In this document: one piece after another, positions 8,849 to 16,210 of the stretch
Numbering within the stretch: the first letter of the stretch is position 1
Layout: each line of letters opens with the position of its first letter
DNA from: Halorubrum trapanicum
GTDB taxonomy: Archaea > Halobacteriota > Halobacteria > Halobacteriales > Haloferacaceae
NCBI RefSeq assembly: GCF_017873555.1
Contig: NZ_JAGGKE010000001.1
Coordinates: 186,001-250,000, forward strand
Direction of reading: 5' to 3'
DNA: 64,000 nucleotides
Notes under the pieces: model-generated
The model's input: only the letters and a program-made list of their open reading frames with translations
What the model was told of the DNA's origin: nothing
Databases searched by the model: none
Program-made: the position numbers and the translations under genes

Positions 8849-9169
8849 ATGAAGTTCTGCGACGAGTGCGGATCCATGATGAAATCCGGCGAGGGGGAAG
8901 ACCACTGGGTGTGCGACTCCTGCGGCTACGAGATCGGGCGCGACGACGGCGACGACGAGTGGACGACCCAGTCACAGGTCGAGTCCGAGATCGTCGACGT
9001 GAGCGACGCCGAGGACAAGGGACTGCCGACGACGACCGCGCAGTGTCCCGAGTGCGACAACGACAAGGCGTACTGGTACATGCAACAGATCCGCGCGGCC
9101 GACGAGTCCGAGACCCGATTCTTCGTCTGTACCGAGTGCGAACACAAGTGGCGCGAAGACGACCACTGA
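8849..9169 (+). CDS. tfs: Transcription factor S (TFIIS/RPB9-like RNA polymerase cleavage factor)
   Basis: A 106-aa protein with two zinc ribbons: N-terminal CDEC..CDSC (residues 4-25) and C-terminal CPEC..CTEC. The C-terminal ribbon carries the acidic DE hairpin (ADESETRFF) that enters the polymerase funnel and stimulates cleavage of backtracked RNA. Length and motifs are canonical for archaeal TFS. Own TATA box; monocistronic or with the next gene, which has its own TATA-like box. Confidence 0.93.
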   Translation: MKFCDECGSMMKSGEGEDHWVCDSCGYEIGRDDGDDEWTTQSQVESEIVDVSDAEDKGLPTTTAQCPECDNDKAYWYMQQIRAADESETRFFVCTECEHKWREDDH

Positions 9170-9245
9170 CCGGTTCGTCTCCCGTCCGCACACGATTCTC
9201 CCGGCGCCCCGCCCGTTTTATTTCCGTTCGGAGAGACGCGGGTCC

Positions 9246-9794
9246 ATGGAGCCGCCTGTCGTCCCCCGCGACCGCCTCGACGGCTGGACGCTCGTCGCGG
9301 AGACGACGGAGCGACCCTTCGCCGCGGGACCGGTCTCGGTCACGGCGGGAACGACGCGCTACGAGCGAGAGACCCCGCCGCCGCGGCCGTTCTTCTTCGC
9401 GAGCCGGCTCCGCATCTCGCCGGAGGCCGGACCGAACCCCGCCCTGACCCGACTCGTCGAGTCGCGGGCCCGAGAGGGGTTCCGCGACCGGCTCGCCGAC
9501 CGGGACATCGCTGGTCTCGAACGCCGCGACGACCGGTCCCTCGACGTCGACGACCCCGGCGCGTCGCCCGCGACGCTGTCGGTGTTTCACGGGCGCTGTA
9601 CCGTCGAGGGCGAGCGCGTCCCGGTGGAGGCGTTGCTCGCGGTGTGGGAGTCCGGCGAGTATCTGATCGCGGGCGGCGCCTACCCGACCGCGGAGGGGTT
9701 CGAGGCGACCAGACGAGGGGTGTTGGCGCTGGTCCGCGGGGTCCGTCCGCCCGACGCGGCCGCCGACGCCGTCGGCTCCGGGCGTCCGGAATGA
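9246..9794 (+). CDS. Uncharacterised haloarchaeal protein
   Basis: A 182-aa soluble protein without signal peptide, membrane segment or Cys pair that I can link to a family. It has a Pro/Phe-rich block (PPPRPFFFASRLRISP) near residue 45 and HGRCTVEGERVPVEALLAVW near the middle, and ends with a short Asp/Ala-rich tail. TTTTATTT at 9216-9223 is 23-30 nt before the ATG and supports the start. Neighbouring tfs may be only positional. No function proposed. Confidence 0.6.
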   Translation: MEPPVVPRDRLDGWTLVAETTERPFAAGPVSVTAGTTRYERETPPPRPFFFASRLRISPEAGPNPALTRLVESRAREGFRDRLADRDIAGLERRDDRSLDVDDPGASPATLSVFHGRCTVEGERVPVEALLAVWESGEYLIAGGAYPTAEGFEATRRGVLALVRGVRPPDAAADAVGSGRPE

Positions 9795-9798
9795 CCGG

Positions 9799-10392
9799 TC
9801 AGCAGGCGACCGCGCCGGCGGTCGAGTCGATCGGCGACCCGTCGTCCTCGTAGTCGGCGTCCCCGACCGCGCCGTCGAACATCGGGAGCCGTAGCTCGTA
9901 GGTGTACAACACGTCGAAGGCCGCGAACGGGTCGACGCCGTCCGCGAGCGCCTCCCGGGCGGTCAGCCTGACGCCCGCCGCGAGCGTGACGATCGGTTCG
10001 CCGTCGAGCCGCCCGGCGGTTTCGAGACCGAACTCGTTGCCCGCGCCGGGGTCGGTCAACACGGAGAGGTGGATCACCGTCTCCATCGCCGCGCCGCTTC
10101 CGCCGTCGCCGATCGAGATCGGGTACCCCTCGCCGGTGAAACACTTCGTGATGGGGGCGACTCGGCTCCCGTTCGCCCCGACGCCCGGTCCGGTCGTCGC
10201 GGGACCGTCCGCGGGACCGGCGGCTGGGAGATCGACGGCCGCGGGACCGTCTCCGGGATCGACGGCCGACGCGTGGGAAGGCGGTCCCGACGCCGCGGCC
10301 TGTCCCGCGACCGCTCCGGCGCCGACGCTCGCGGCGACGAGCAACAGCGCGAGCGCGAGGGCGCCGACGCGGGTCCGTTGCGGACGGGTCAT
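9799..10392 (-). CDS. Secreted protein of unknown function
   Basis: A 197-aa protein with a clear signal peptide (MTRPQRTRVGALALALLLVA, hydrophobic to about residue 25, Ala-rich cleavage region), then a Pro/Gly/Ala-rich linker to about residue 75 and a conserved-looking domain starting ITKCFTGEGYPISIGDGGSG. Two Cys (C83 region and the C-terminal residue) could pair. It ends 5 bp from the convergent gene. CTTAAATC 22-29 nt upstream of the ATG is a TATA-like box. No known catalytic motif. Confidence 0.6.
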   Translation of the reverse strand: MTRPQRTRVGALALALLLVAASVGAGAVAGQAAASGPPSHASAVDPGDGPAAVDLPAAGPADGPATTGPGVGANGSRVAPITKCFTGEGYPISIGDGGSGAAMETVIHLSVLTDPGAGNEFGLETAGRLDGEPIVTLAAGVRLTAREALADGVDPFAAFDVLYTYELRLPMFDGAVGDADYEDDGSPIDSTAGAVAC

Positions 10393-10439
10393 CGGCCGTC
10401 CCTTCGAGCGGCTCGCTTAAATCACCGCGGTCGACGGTA

Positions 10440-10820
10440 TCAGTCGAGAGAATCGCCGCCGAGGAGCCCCTCGACGAGCAGCTCCGCGGACGCGACGTTC
10501 GTCGCCAGCGGCACGTCCTTCACGTCGCAGACGCGCAACAGCGCCGAGATGTCCGGCTCGTGCGCCTGCGCCGTCAGCGGGTCCCGGAGGAAGACGACGC
10601 CGTCGATCCGGTCGCTCGCGATCATCGCGCCGATCTGGAGGTCGCCGCCGAGCGGCCCGGACGACTGTCGGTCCACCGCCAGCCCCGTCTCCTCCGCGAT
10701 GCGTTTGCCCGTCGTTCCGGTCGTCACCAGTTCGCAGTCGTCGAGGACGGCTGCGTGCGTCTCGACGAACGCGACCATCTCGTCTTTCAGCTCGTCGTGT
10801 GCGATGAGCGCGATGCGCAT
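10440..10820 (-). CDS. mgsA: Methylglyoxal synthase
   Basis: A 126-aa enzyme converting dihydroxyacetone phosphate to methylglyoxal plus phosphate. Family motifs are all there: TTGTTGKR (phosphate binding, residues 33-40), GPLGGD with the catalytic Asp60, and [14 protein letters not shown] with Asp80 and His87. Length is normal for the family. CTTAAGTAC about 27 nt upstream on the minus strand fits leaderless start at 10820. In haloarchaea the methylglyoxal bypass is linked to glycerol/DHA metabolism. Confidence 0.93.
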   Translation of the reverse strand: MRIALIAHDELKDEMVAFVETHAAVLDDCELVTTGTTGKRIAEETGLAVDRQSSGPLGGDLQIGAMIASDRIDGVVFLRDPLTAQAHEPDISALLRVCDVKDVPLATNVASAELLVEGLLGGDSLD

Positions 10821-10878
10821 ACGTGGCGGTCGCCGCGGCGTCGCTTAAGTACTGCCCTCGCCGCGGTCCTCGCCCCGA

Positions 10879-11313
10879 TCACCCGTCGTCGGTCGACGGT
10901 CCCGCACACCGGTCTTCGAGCCAGTCGAACTGCGCGGACAGCTCCGTCCGGCGCTGTCGCTCGATGACGGTGGCGTCGAGGAGGTCGCCGACGAGCGCCA
11001 CGTCGAGCGCGAACTCCGTCGTCGCGGTCACCTCGCTCCCCGCCCCGGTCGGCGTCACGACGTACGCCGTCCGCATCGCCTCGAAGATCCCCTCGCGCTG
11101 CTCGTAGGCGAGGTCGGCGTCGGGGTCGTCGACGACCTCCAGCGTCAGCTCGATGGCGGCGAGACCGACGTCGTTCGCCACGCGCACCGTCTCGCCGTCG
11201 ACCGAGACGTCGTCGAACCCCGAGGACCGAACGAACGGTCCGAGGTCGTCCATCGCGTCGCGGACGGTCTCCGGCGGTGCGTCGATCGTTCGCGAGAGGG
11301 TGACAGAGTTCAT
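10879..11313 (-). CDS. SRPBCC (START/Bet v1-like) family protein
   Basis: A 144-aa protein beginning MNSVTLSRTIDAPPETVRDA, the usual N-terminus of SRPBCC lipid/ligand-binding folds (polyketide cyclase/CoxG group), with the expected alternation of beta strands and a C-terminal helix. No catalytic residues can be named. It lies 49 bp downstream of, and on the same strand as, the heme-copper-like gene and may be cotranscribed with it. Confidence 0.75.
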   Translation of the reverse strand: MNSVTLSRTIDAPPETVRDAMDDLGPFVRSSGFDDVSVDGETVRVANDVGLAAIELTLEVVDDPDADLAYEQREGIFEAMRTAYVVTPTGAGSEVTATTEFALDVALVGDLLDATVIERQRRTELSAQFDWLEDRCAGPSTDDG

Positions 11314-11362
11314 GGGTGCGTGTCGGACCGTCTCGGTTTCCGGTTTGAAGTCGTTCCGTCGC

Positions 11363-12796
11363 TCACTCGGCCGGTGCGGTCTCGTCGCGGGTGCCGTCGC
11401 TGCTCGCGTCGCCCGTGTCGCCCGCGTTGTCGCCGCCGACCGCTCGGCGCGGGGCGAACCGGCCGAGGGCGACGCGCGCCAGCGTGCCGGGACCGTGCCG
11501 ACGGATTACCAGGAGCGCGTTCGCCGCGAAGACGGCGACGCCGAGCGTCACCAGCGAGGTCCCGGCGAGCGCAATCTCGGGCGATCCGCCCGCGAGCGTC
11601 GCGCCCGACGCGCCGGCGGCGAGGTCGGCGCCGACGAGCAGCGCCGTTCCGAGGAACAGAAGCGCCCCGTCGGCGGCCGCGAGCCGGTCGTCGTAGAGGT
11701 CGTCGACCATCGGGACCGCCTCGAAGCCGACCCGGTCGCTGTACCGGTGGACCCAGACGATGAAGGGAACGATGTGGTACAGCGTCCCGAGGATGACGAA
11801 CCCGATCACGCCGAGGAGCAGCAGCGGTGCGCTGCCGGGACCGCCGAGGACGTGGTCGGGGGCGGTCGGCGACCGGAGCCACGCGGGCGCGGCGGTCGCG
11901 ACCCACGCCGGGAGCGCGAGCGCGACGACCGCGTACCGCGTGTGCATCGGCGTGCGCTCGACGCGCATCTCGGAGAGCCGGCGGGCGAGAACCACCGCGA
12001 ACGCCAGCGCGGCGAGCAGGATCAGGACCGCACCGCCGCGCGCGAGCGCCGCGGACTCGACCAGTCTCCCGGCCGCGAGCGCGACGGCGCCGACGGGGTG
12101 GCCGACCTCCTCGACCGCGCGGAGCCGGTGGTCGACCCCGCGAAGCTCCGTCTGCGTGAACATCGTTCCGAGCTGGTACAGCGCGCCGTAGACGGTGGTC
12201 AGCACCGCGCCGAAGACGGCGAGGGTGACGTGGGCGCCGCGAACGCCCGTGTGCGAGACGCCGAGACCCGCGAGGAACCCGGAGCCGAGGTCCGCGGCGA
12301 GCAGGACGCCGAGTCCGGTCAAGACGACGAAGAAGGCGAGCGCGACGGCGAAGTGTCGCTCGGTCACGTCGAACTCCTCGACCGTCGCGAGCGTTCGCCC
12401 GACGTTGTAGACAAACGTCCAGAAGCCGGCGAGCATCAGGGCGCCGAACCCCGCCAGCCACGAGAGCCGGCCCAGCGCGAGCGCGGCCGCGAACCCGACC
12501 AGCCCGCCGCCGACCAGCGCGAGCTGGACGCTCGCGAGCCGCCGCGAGTGAAGCGTCGTCCCCGACCACACCGGGACGAACTGCGTCATCGCGCCCATGA
12601 TCGTCACGCACACCCACCCGACCAGGAACAGGTGGACGTGGACGAGACCGCCGAGTCCCGGCACCCCATCGACGACCAGTCCGATCCCGACGAGTAAGGC
12701 GGCGCCGAGGAGGGTCAGTCCGACGAGGAAATGCCGAAGCGGGACCGTCATCGCCGGTCCCCGCGACGCGTCGATACCGCCCGGAACTGCTCCCAT
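11363..12796 (-). CDS. Heme-copper oxidase subunit I-like multi-pass membrane protein
   Basis: About 477 aa with 11-12 hydrophobic segments. Three blocks resemble the His-containing helices of cytochrome oxidase/NO reductase subunit I relatives: VHVHLFLVGWVCVTIMGAM (H53, H55), GAHVTLAVFGAVLTTVYGAL, and LGTLYHIVPFIVWVHRYSD. It lacks the full catalytic set I would expect of a true oxidase, so it may be a heme- or NO-handling relative. Start ATG at 12796 (alternative ATG 12751); a longer frame to 13045 runs antisense through the cupin gene and is unlikely. A perfect CGAAGATGTTCG site lies 38 nt upstream. A C-terminal Asp/Gly-rich tail is cytoplasmic. Confidence 0.7.
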   Translation of the reverse strand: MGAVPGGIDASRGPAMTVPLRHFLVGLTLLGAALLVGIGLVVDGVPGLGGLVHVHLFLVGWVCVTIMGAMTQFVPVWSGTTLHSRRLASVQLALVGGGLVGFAAALALGRLSWLAGFGALMLAGFWTFVYNVGRTLATVEEFDVTERHFAVALAFFVVLTGLGVLLAADLGSGFLAGLGVSHTGVRGAHVTLAVFGAVLTTVYGALYQLGTMFTQTELRGVDHRLRAVEEVGHPVGAVALAAGRLVESAALARGGAVLILLAALAFAVVLARRLSEMRVERTPMHTRYAVVALALPAWVATAAPAWLRSPTAPDHVLGGPGSAPLLLLGVIGFVILGTLYHIVPFIVWVHRYSDRVGFEAVPMVDDLYDDRLAAADGALLFLGTALLVGADLAAGASGATLAGGSPEIALAGTSLVTLGVAVFAANALLVIRRHGPGTLARVALGRFAPRRAVGGDNAGDTGDASSDGTRDETAPAE

Positions 12797-12834
12797 GTCC
12801 GGAACACGGAACGCGTCCGCCCTCCGCCTGTTCC

Positions 12835-12846
12835 CGAAGATGTTCG
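12835..12846 (-). promoter_or_regulatory. CGAA-N4-TTCG operator upstream of the heme-copper-like gene
   Basis: CGAAGATGTTCG: inverted half-sites CGAA and TTCG around GATG. Exactly 38 bases separate it from the ATG at 12796. The form resembles the semi-palindrome I recall for the haloarchaeal NarO/DmsR-type anaerobic regulators (CGAA-N4-TTCG). Confidence 0.5.
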
Positions 12847-12921
12847 CGGGATCGTCGGCACGCGGGAGTCGCCGTCGCGGTCCCGCGCCCCCGGACCCCC
12901 GCCGTCCGTCCCTTACCGACG

Positions 12922-12933
12922 GGAAGATGTTCG
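12922..12933 (+). promoter_or_regulatory. CGAA-N4-TTCG-like operator upstream of the cupin gene
   Basis: GGAAGATGTTCG: one mismatch from the site at 12835-12846, same GATG core, and again exactly 38 bases from its start codon (ATG 12972). Confidence 0.45.
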
Positions 12934-12971
12934 GCACAACGGGCGTGACGATGCGGCGTGAACCGTCGGCC

Positions 12972-13346
12972 ATGACGGCAACCAGCGTCGACGCCGAACG
13001 CGAGTACGACGACCGTCGCTTCACCGCCCGCGAGGTCTCCCGCACGGACCGGTCGAAGACGGTCTGCGGCTACTTCGAGCCGGACCAGTTCATCCCCGTC
13101 CACGCGCCCGACAGCGACGTGACGATCGTCGTCCAGTCCGGGGAGGGTGTCGTCCGCGACGGCGACGAGGACCGCGCGGTCTCGCCCGGCTCGGTGGTCA
13201 CGATCCCAGCGGGCCAAGACCGGGGCGTGCGTGCCGACGGGACCCGGCTGGAGGCGGTCCTCGTCACCGCGCCGCCCCCGACCGACGCGGAACACGAGCC
13301 GGTCCGACGGGGACTGAAGACGGGGACGTTCGACCCCGACGAGTGA
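12972..13346 (+). CDS. Small cupin-domain protein
   Basis: A 124-aa single-domain cupin: FEPDQFIPVHAPDSDVTIVV (first cupin box), SGEGVVRDGDEDRAVSPGS and VVTIPAGQDRGVRADG (second box). Only some of the usual metal-binding His are present (H80 region), so metal binding is uncertain. Start ATG at 12972 (alternative ATG 12951) is set by the operator spacing. Divergent from the heme-copper-like gene, with the two operators back to back in the 175-bp gap. It may have a stress or redox-linked role. Confidence 0.75.
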   Translation: MTATSVDAEREYDDRRFTAREVSRTDRSKTVCGYFEPDQFIPVHAPDSDVTIVVQSGEGVVRDGDEDRAVSPGSVVTIPAGQDRGVRADGTRLEAVLVTAPPPTDAEHEPVRRGLKTGTFDPDE

Positions 13347-13410
13347 GATTCGGCGCGACCTCGCCGACGGAGATTCGGCGCGACCTCGCCGACGGAGATT
13401 CGGCGCGACC
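13345..13410 (+). repeat. 25-bp tandem repeat, 2.6 copies
   Basis: Unit starts GAGATTCGGCGCGACC; two exact 25-bp copies at 13345-13369 and 13370-13394, then 16 bases of a third. It begins on the last two bases of the cupin stop codon and ends just before the third operator site. Confidence 0.85.
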
Positions 13411-13417
13411 GCGCGGG

Positions 13418-13429
13418 CGAAGATGTTCG
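13418..13429 (+). promoter_or_regulatory. CGAA-N4-TTCG operator upstream of the DtxR-like regulator
   Basis: CGAAGATGTTCG, identical to the site at 12835-12846, 42 bases before the ATG at 13472. Confidence 0.5.
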
Positions 13430-13471
13430 CCCTCACCGATACCCCGGTCGGCGCCCCTGTTTCCCCCACGA

Positions 13472-13951
13472 ATGGCCGCAACGACCTCACCGGCCCCGCG
13501 CTGCCGGTGCCGCCGTCCGCACGCCCGCGTCGACCGCGACCGCGCCAGATACCTCGCCGCGATCGACCGCCTCGCGGCCGACCCCGACGATCGGGTTCGA
13601 ACGGGCGCCGTCAGCGACCGTCTCGGAGTTAGTCCAGCGAGCGTGACCGAGATGTTCGGGCGCCTCGACGCCGCGGGCCTCGTCGATCACGAGAAGCGGG
13701 CCGGAGCGCGGCTCACCGAGCGCGGCGAGCGGATCGCCGCGGAACTGGCGTGGCGGCGCTGCGTCGTTCGGACGTTCTTCAGCGCGGAGCTCGACTTCGG
13801 ACTCCCCGAGGGGACCGGGTTCCGAATCGGGTTCGCGCTCCCCCGCGAGGGGGTCGAGCGCCTGTCCGCGATCACCGACGCGTCCCCGGGCGACCCCTGT
13901 CGGTCGAGCGGCGACGCGGCGGCGGGCTGTCCGTGGGCGAGCGGCGACTGA
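13472..13951 (+). CDS. DtxR-like winged-helix regulator with an altered metal site
   Basis: A 159-aa protein whose N-terminal half matches DtxR/MntR regulators: RARYLAAIDRL, then helix-turn-helix TGAVSDRLGVSPASVTEMFG and wing AGLVDHEKRAGARLTERGE. The segment that normally holds the metal ligands differs: the usual HRLLE is CVVRT, and the usual C-x-x-E-H block reads FALPREG. Extra Cys pairs occur at the N-terminus (CRC, residues 13-15) and C-terminus (DPC..GCPW), so it may bind another ligand. Start ATG at 13472 is preferred because the longer frame would run through the tandem repeat and operator. Confidence 0.72.
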   Translation: MAATTSPAPRCRCRRPHARVDRDRARYLAAIDRLAADPDDRVRTGAVSDRLGVSPASVTEMFGRLDAAGLVDHEKRAGARLTERGERIAAELAWRRCVVRTFFSAELDFGLPEGTGFRIGFALPREGVERLSAITDASPGDPCRSSGDAAAGCPWASGD

Positions 13952-14023
13952 TCGGGAGCCGGTCGTGCTCGCCGGACTCACTCGCGACGAGGAATCGACC
14001 GTGTCGCTCCCCGACGGCACGGC

Positions 14024-14030
14024 CTTAAGT
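14024..14030 (+). promoter_or_regulatory. TATA-like box of the hyuA leader
   Basis: CTTAAGT at 14024-14030 lies about 27 nt before the ATG at 14054, not before the hyuA ATG at 14123, so a leaderless transcript would start at the small ORF. Confidence 0.4.
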
Positions 14031-14053
14031 CCGTCCGGTGACGAAAGCGCTCC

Positions 14054-14122
14054 ATGCCACGCGACCGAGACACCGCGTCCCTCGGCGTCCGCACCGCCCG
14101 CGACGCCGCGGAGGTGTCGTAG
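14054..14122 (+). CDS. 22-codon leader ORF before hyuA
   Basis: ATG to TAG encoding a 22-aa Arg/Asp-rich peptide (MPRDRDTASLGV...). Its stop codon TAG directly abuts the hyuA ATG (TAG-ATG), and a TATA-like box is positioned for it. Translation of hyuA would then depend on termination-reinitiation. It could instead be an upstream start region with no function. No similarity recognised. Confidence 0.4.
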   Translation: MPRDRDTASLGVRTARDAAEVS

Positions 14123-16210
14123 ATGGGCGGGGGAACGCCGGAGGACCGAACGCCGGGCGAGCGAGTGACGGAGGACCGAACGCCGGGCGAGCGAACGCCG
14201 GACGGTCGAGCGATCGGCGTCGACGTGGGCGGGACGTTCACCGACGTGGCGCTCTCGCTCGAGGGCGACCTCGTCACCGCGAAGGTGCCGAGCACCGACG
14301 ACCAGAGCGAGGGCGTCGCGGCCGGCATCGAGAAGGCCTGCGAGGCGGCCGGTGTCGACCCCGAGAGCGTGACCGAGTTCTCACACGCGATGACCGTCTC
14401 CGTCAACGCGCTGCTGGAGGGCGACGGCGCGCGGACCGCCCTCGTGACGACCGAGGGGTTCCGGGACGTACTGGAGATCGGCCGACAGACCCGGCCGTCG
14501 CTGTACGACCTCGACGCCGAGAAGCCGGCGCCGCTCGTCCCCAGACGCCGTCGGTTCGAGGTGGCCGAGCGCGCGACCCCCGACGGAGTCGAGCGCGCCG
14601 TCGACGACGGGGAGATCGATTCGCTCGTCGCGGACCTCCGCGACGCGGACGTCGAGTCCGTCGCGGTCTGTCTCCTCCACGCCTACGCGCACCCCGAGAA
14701 CGAGCAGCACGTCGCCGAAGCGCTGCGAGAGGCCCTCGACGCTCCGGTGTCGGCCTCCGGCGAGGTGCTCCCGGAGTTCCGCGAGTACGAGCGCACCTCG
14801 ACGACGGTCGTCGACGCGTACGTGCGCCCGGCGATCGACGGCTACGTCGGTCGCCTCACCGAGCGGGCGCGGGACCTCGGGCTGCCGCAGCCGCGGATCA
14901 TGCAGGCCAACGGCGGCGTCACCGACGCCGAGACGGTCAGGCGAAACGCGGTGACGACCGTCCTCTCGGGACCCGCGGCGGGGGTCGTCGGGGCGAGCGC
15001 GACGGCGGCGACCGACGCGACCGACGCCGACCGCGCCGGGCTGATCACCTTCGACATGGGCGGGACCTCCAGCGACGTGAGCCTCGTCCGCGACGGCGAG
15101 GTCGCGCGGACCACGGAGTCGACGGTCGCCGACCGGCCGATCGGGACACCGATGGTCGACGTCGAGACCGTGGGCGCGGGCGGGGGGTCGATCGCGTGGG
15201 TCGACGCCGGCGGCGCGCTCCGGATCGGGCCGCGCTCGGCCGGCGCCGACCCGGGTCCCGCCTGTTACGGGAAGGGCGGCACGGAGCCGACCGTCACGGA
15301 CGCGAACCTCGTGTTGGGGTACGTCGGCGCGGACACGGACCTCGGCGGCGACCTGTCGCTCGACGCCGCGGCGGCCCGCGACGCGCTCGCCGACCTCGCG
15401 GAGGAGGCCGGGATGGACGGTCCGGTCGCGGCCGCGCTCGGCGTCCACCGCGTCGCGAACGCCGACATGACCCGCGCCATCCGCTCCGTCACCGTCGAGC
15501 GCGGCCACGACCCGCGGGCGTTCGGTCTCGTCGCGTTCGGCGGCGCGGGACCGATGCACGCGGTCCAGATCGCGGACGGACTCGATATCGAGCGCGTCGT
15601 CGTCCCGCACGCGTCGGGCGTCCTGTCGGCGTACGGGCTGCTCGCGGCCGACGAGACCCGGGACGCGGTCCGGACGCGTCAGGGACCGCTCGCCGAGGTC
15701 GACGCCGACGCGGTCGACGCGCTCTACGAGGAGTTGGCCGACGACCTGCTGGACGAGGTCAGCGACCCGGACGCGGCGCGGGTGGAGTACGCCGCGGACC
15801 TGCGGTACGCCGGACAGAGCTTCGAACTCGCCGTCGACGTCGAGCGCCCGTTCGACCCCGCTGCGGCCGGCGAGCGGTTCGCGACGGCTCACGAGTCGGC
15901 GTACGGCTACCGGGCGGACGAGCCGGTCGAACTGGTGAACTGCCGCGCGACGGCGACCGTCCCACGCAGCGCGCCGGCGATCGAATCCGTCGGCGGGAGC
16001 GACGCCGAACCCCGGACGACTCGCGAGGCGGTGTTCCCCGACGGAACTCACGAGACCCCCGTCTACGACCGGGAGCGGTTCCCGGCGGACGAGGACGTCG
16101 AGGGCCCCGTCGTGGTCGAGGGCGCGGAGAGCACGGTCGTCGTCCCGCCCGCGTGGCGCGTCCGGCTCCGCGCCGACGGCGCGCTGATCGCGGAGGTGAG
16201 CGACGCGTGA
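14123..16210 (+). CDS. hyuA: Hydantoinase/oxoprolinase subunit A (HyuA family)
   Basis: A 695-aa ATP-dependent amidohydrolase subunit of the hydantoinase/5-oxoprolinase/acetone carboxylase superfamily, which hydrolyses cyclic amides such as hydantoins or 5-oxoproline. The nucleotide-binding fold is evident: IGVDVGGTFTDVALS near residue 32, FDMGGTSSDVSLV near 310, and AFGGAGPMHAVQIADGL near 475. The N-terminus has an in-frame duplication (EDRTPGER twice). It overlaps hyuB by four bases (GTGA). Substrate cannot be fixed from sequence. Confidence 0.88.
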   Translation: MGGGTPEDRTPGERVTEDRTPGERTPDGRAIGVDVGGTFTDVALSLEGDLVTAKVPSTDDQSEGVAAGIEKACEAAGVDPESVTEFSHAMTVSVNALLEGDGARTALVTTEGFRDVLEIGRQTRPSLYDLDAEKPAPLVPRRRRFEVAERATPDGVERAVDDGEIDSLVADLRDADVESVAVCLLHAYAHPENEQHVAEALREALDAPVSASGEVLPEFREYERTSTTVVDAYVRPAIDGYVGRLTERARDLGLPQPRIMQANGGVTDAETVRRNAVTTVLSGPAAGVVGASATAATDATDADRAGLITFDMGGTSSDVSLVRDGEVARTTESTVADRPIGTPMVDVETVGAGGGSIAWVDAGGALRIGPRSAGADPGPACYGKGGTEPTVTDANLVLGYVGADTDLGGDLSLDAAAARDALADLAEEAGMDGPVAAALGVHRVANADMTRAIRSVTVERGHDPRAFGLVAFGGAGPMHAVQIADGLDIERVVVPHASGVLSAYGLLAADETRDAVRTRQGPLAEVDADAVDALYEELADDLLDEVSDPDAARVEYAADLRYAGQSFELAVDVERPFDPAAAGERFATAHESAYGYRADEPVELVNCRATATVPRSAPAIESVGGSDAEPRTTREAVFPDGTHETPVYDRERFPADEDVEGPVVVEGAESTVVVPPAWRVRLRADGALIAEVSDA
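14139..14194 (+). repeat. 30-bp-spaced direct repeat at the hyuA 5' end
   Basis: A 26-bp sequence (starting CGGAGGACCGAACGCC) occurs at 14139-14164 and again at 14169-14194, spacing 30 bp, so the reading frame is kept and EDRTPGER is duplicated. It lies before the conserved domain. Confidence 0.8.

Noticed and set aside
12797-13045. N-terminal extension of the heme-copper-like protein
   Set aside because: Arg-rich, antisense to the cupin gene and across the operator sites; not consistent with a membrane-protein N-terminus.
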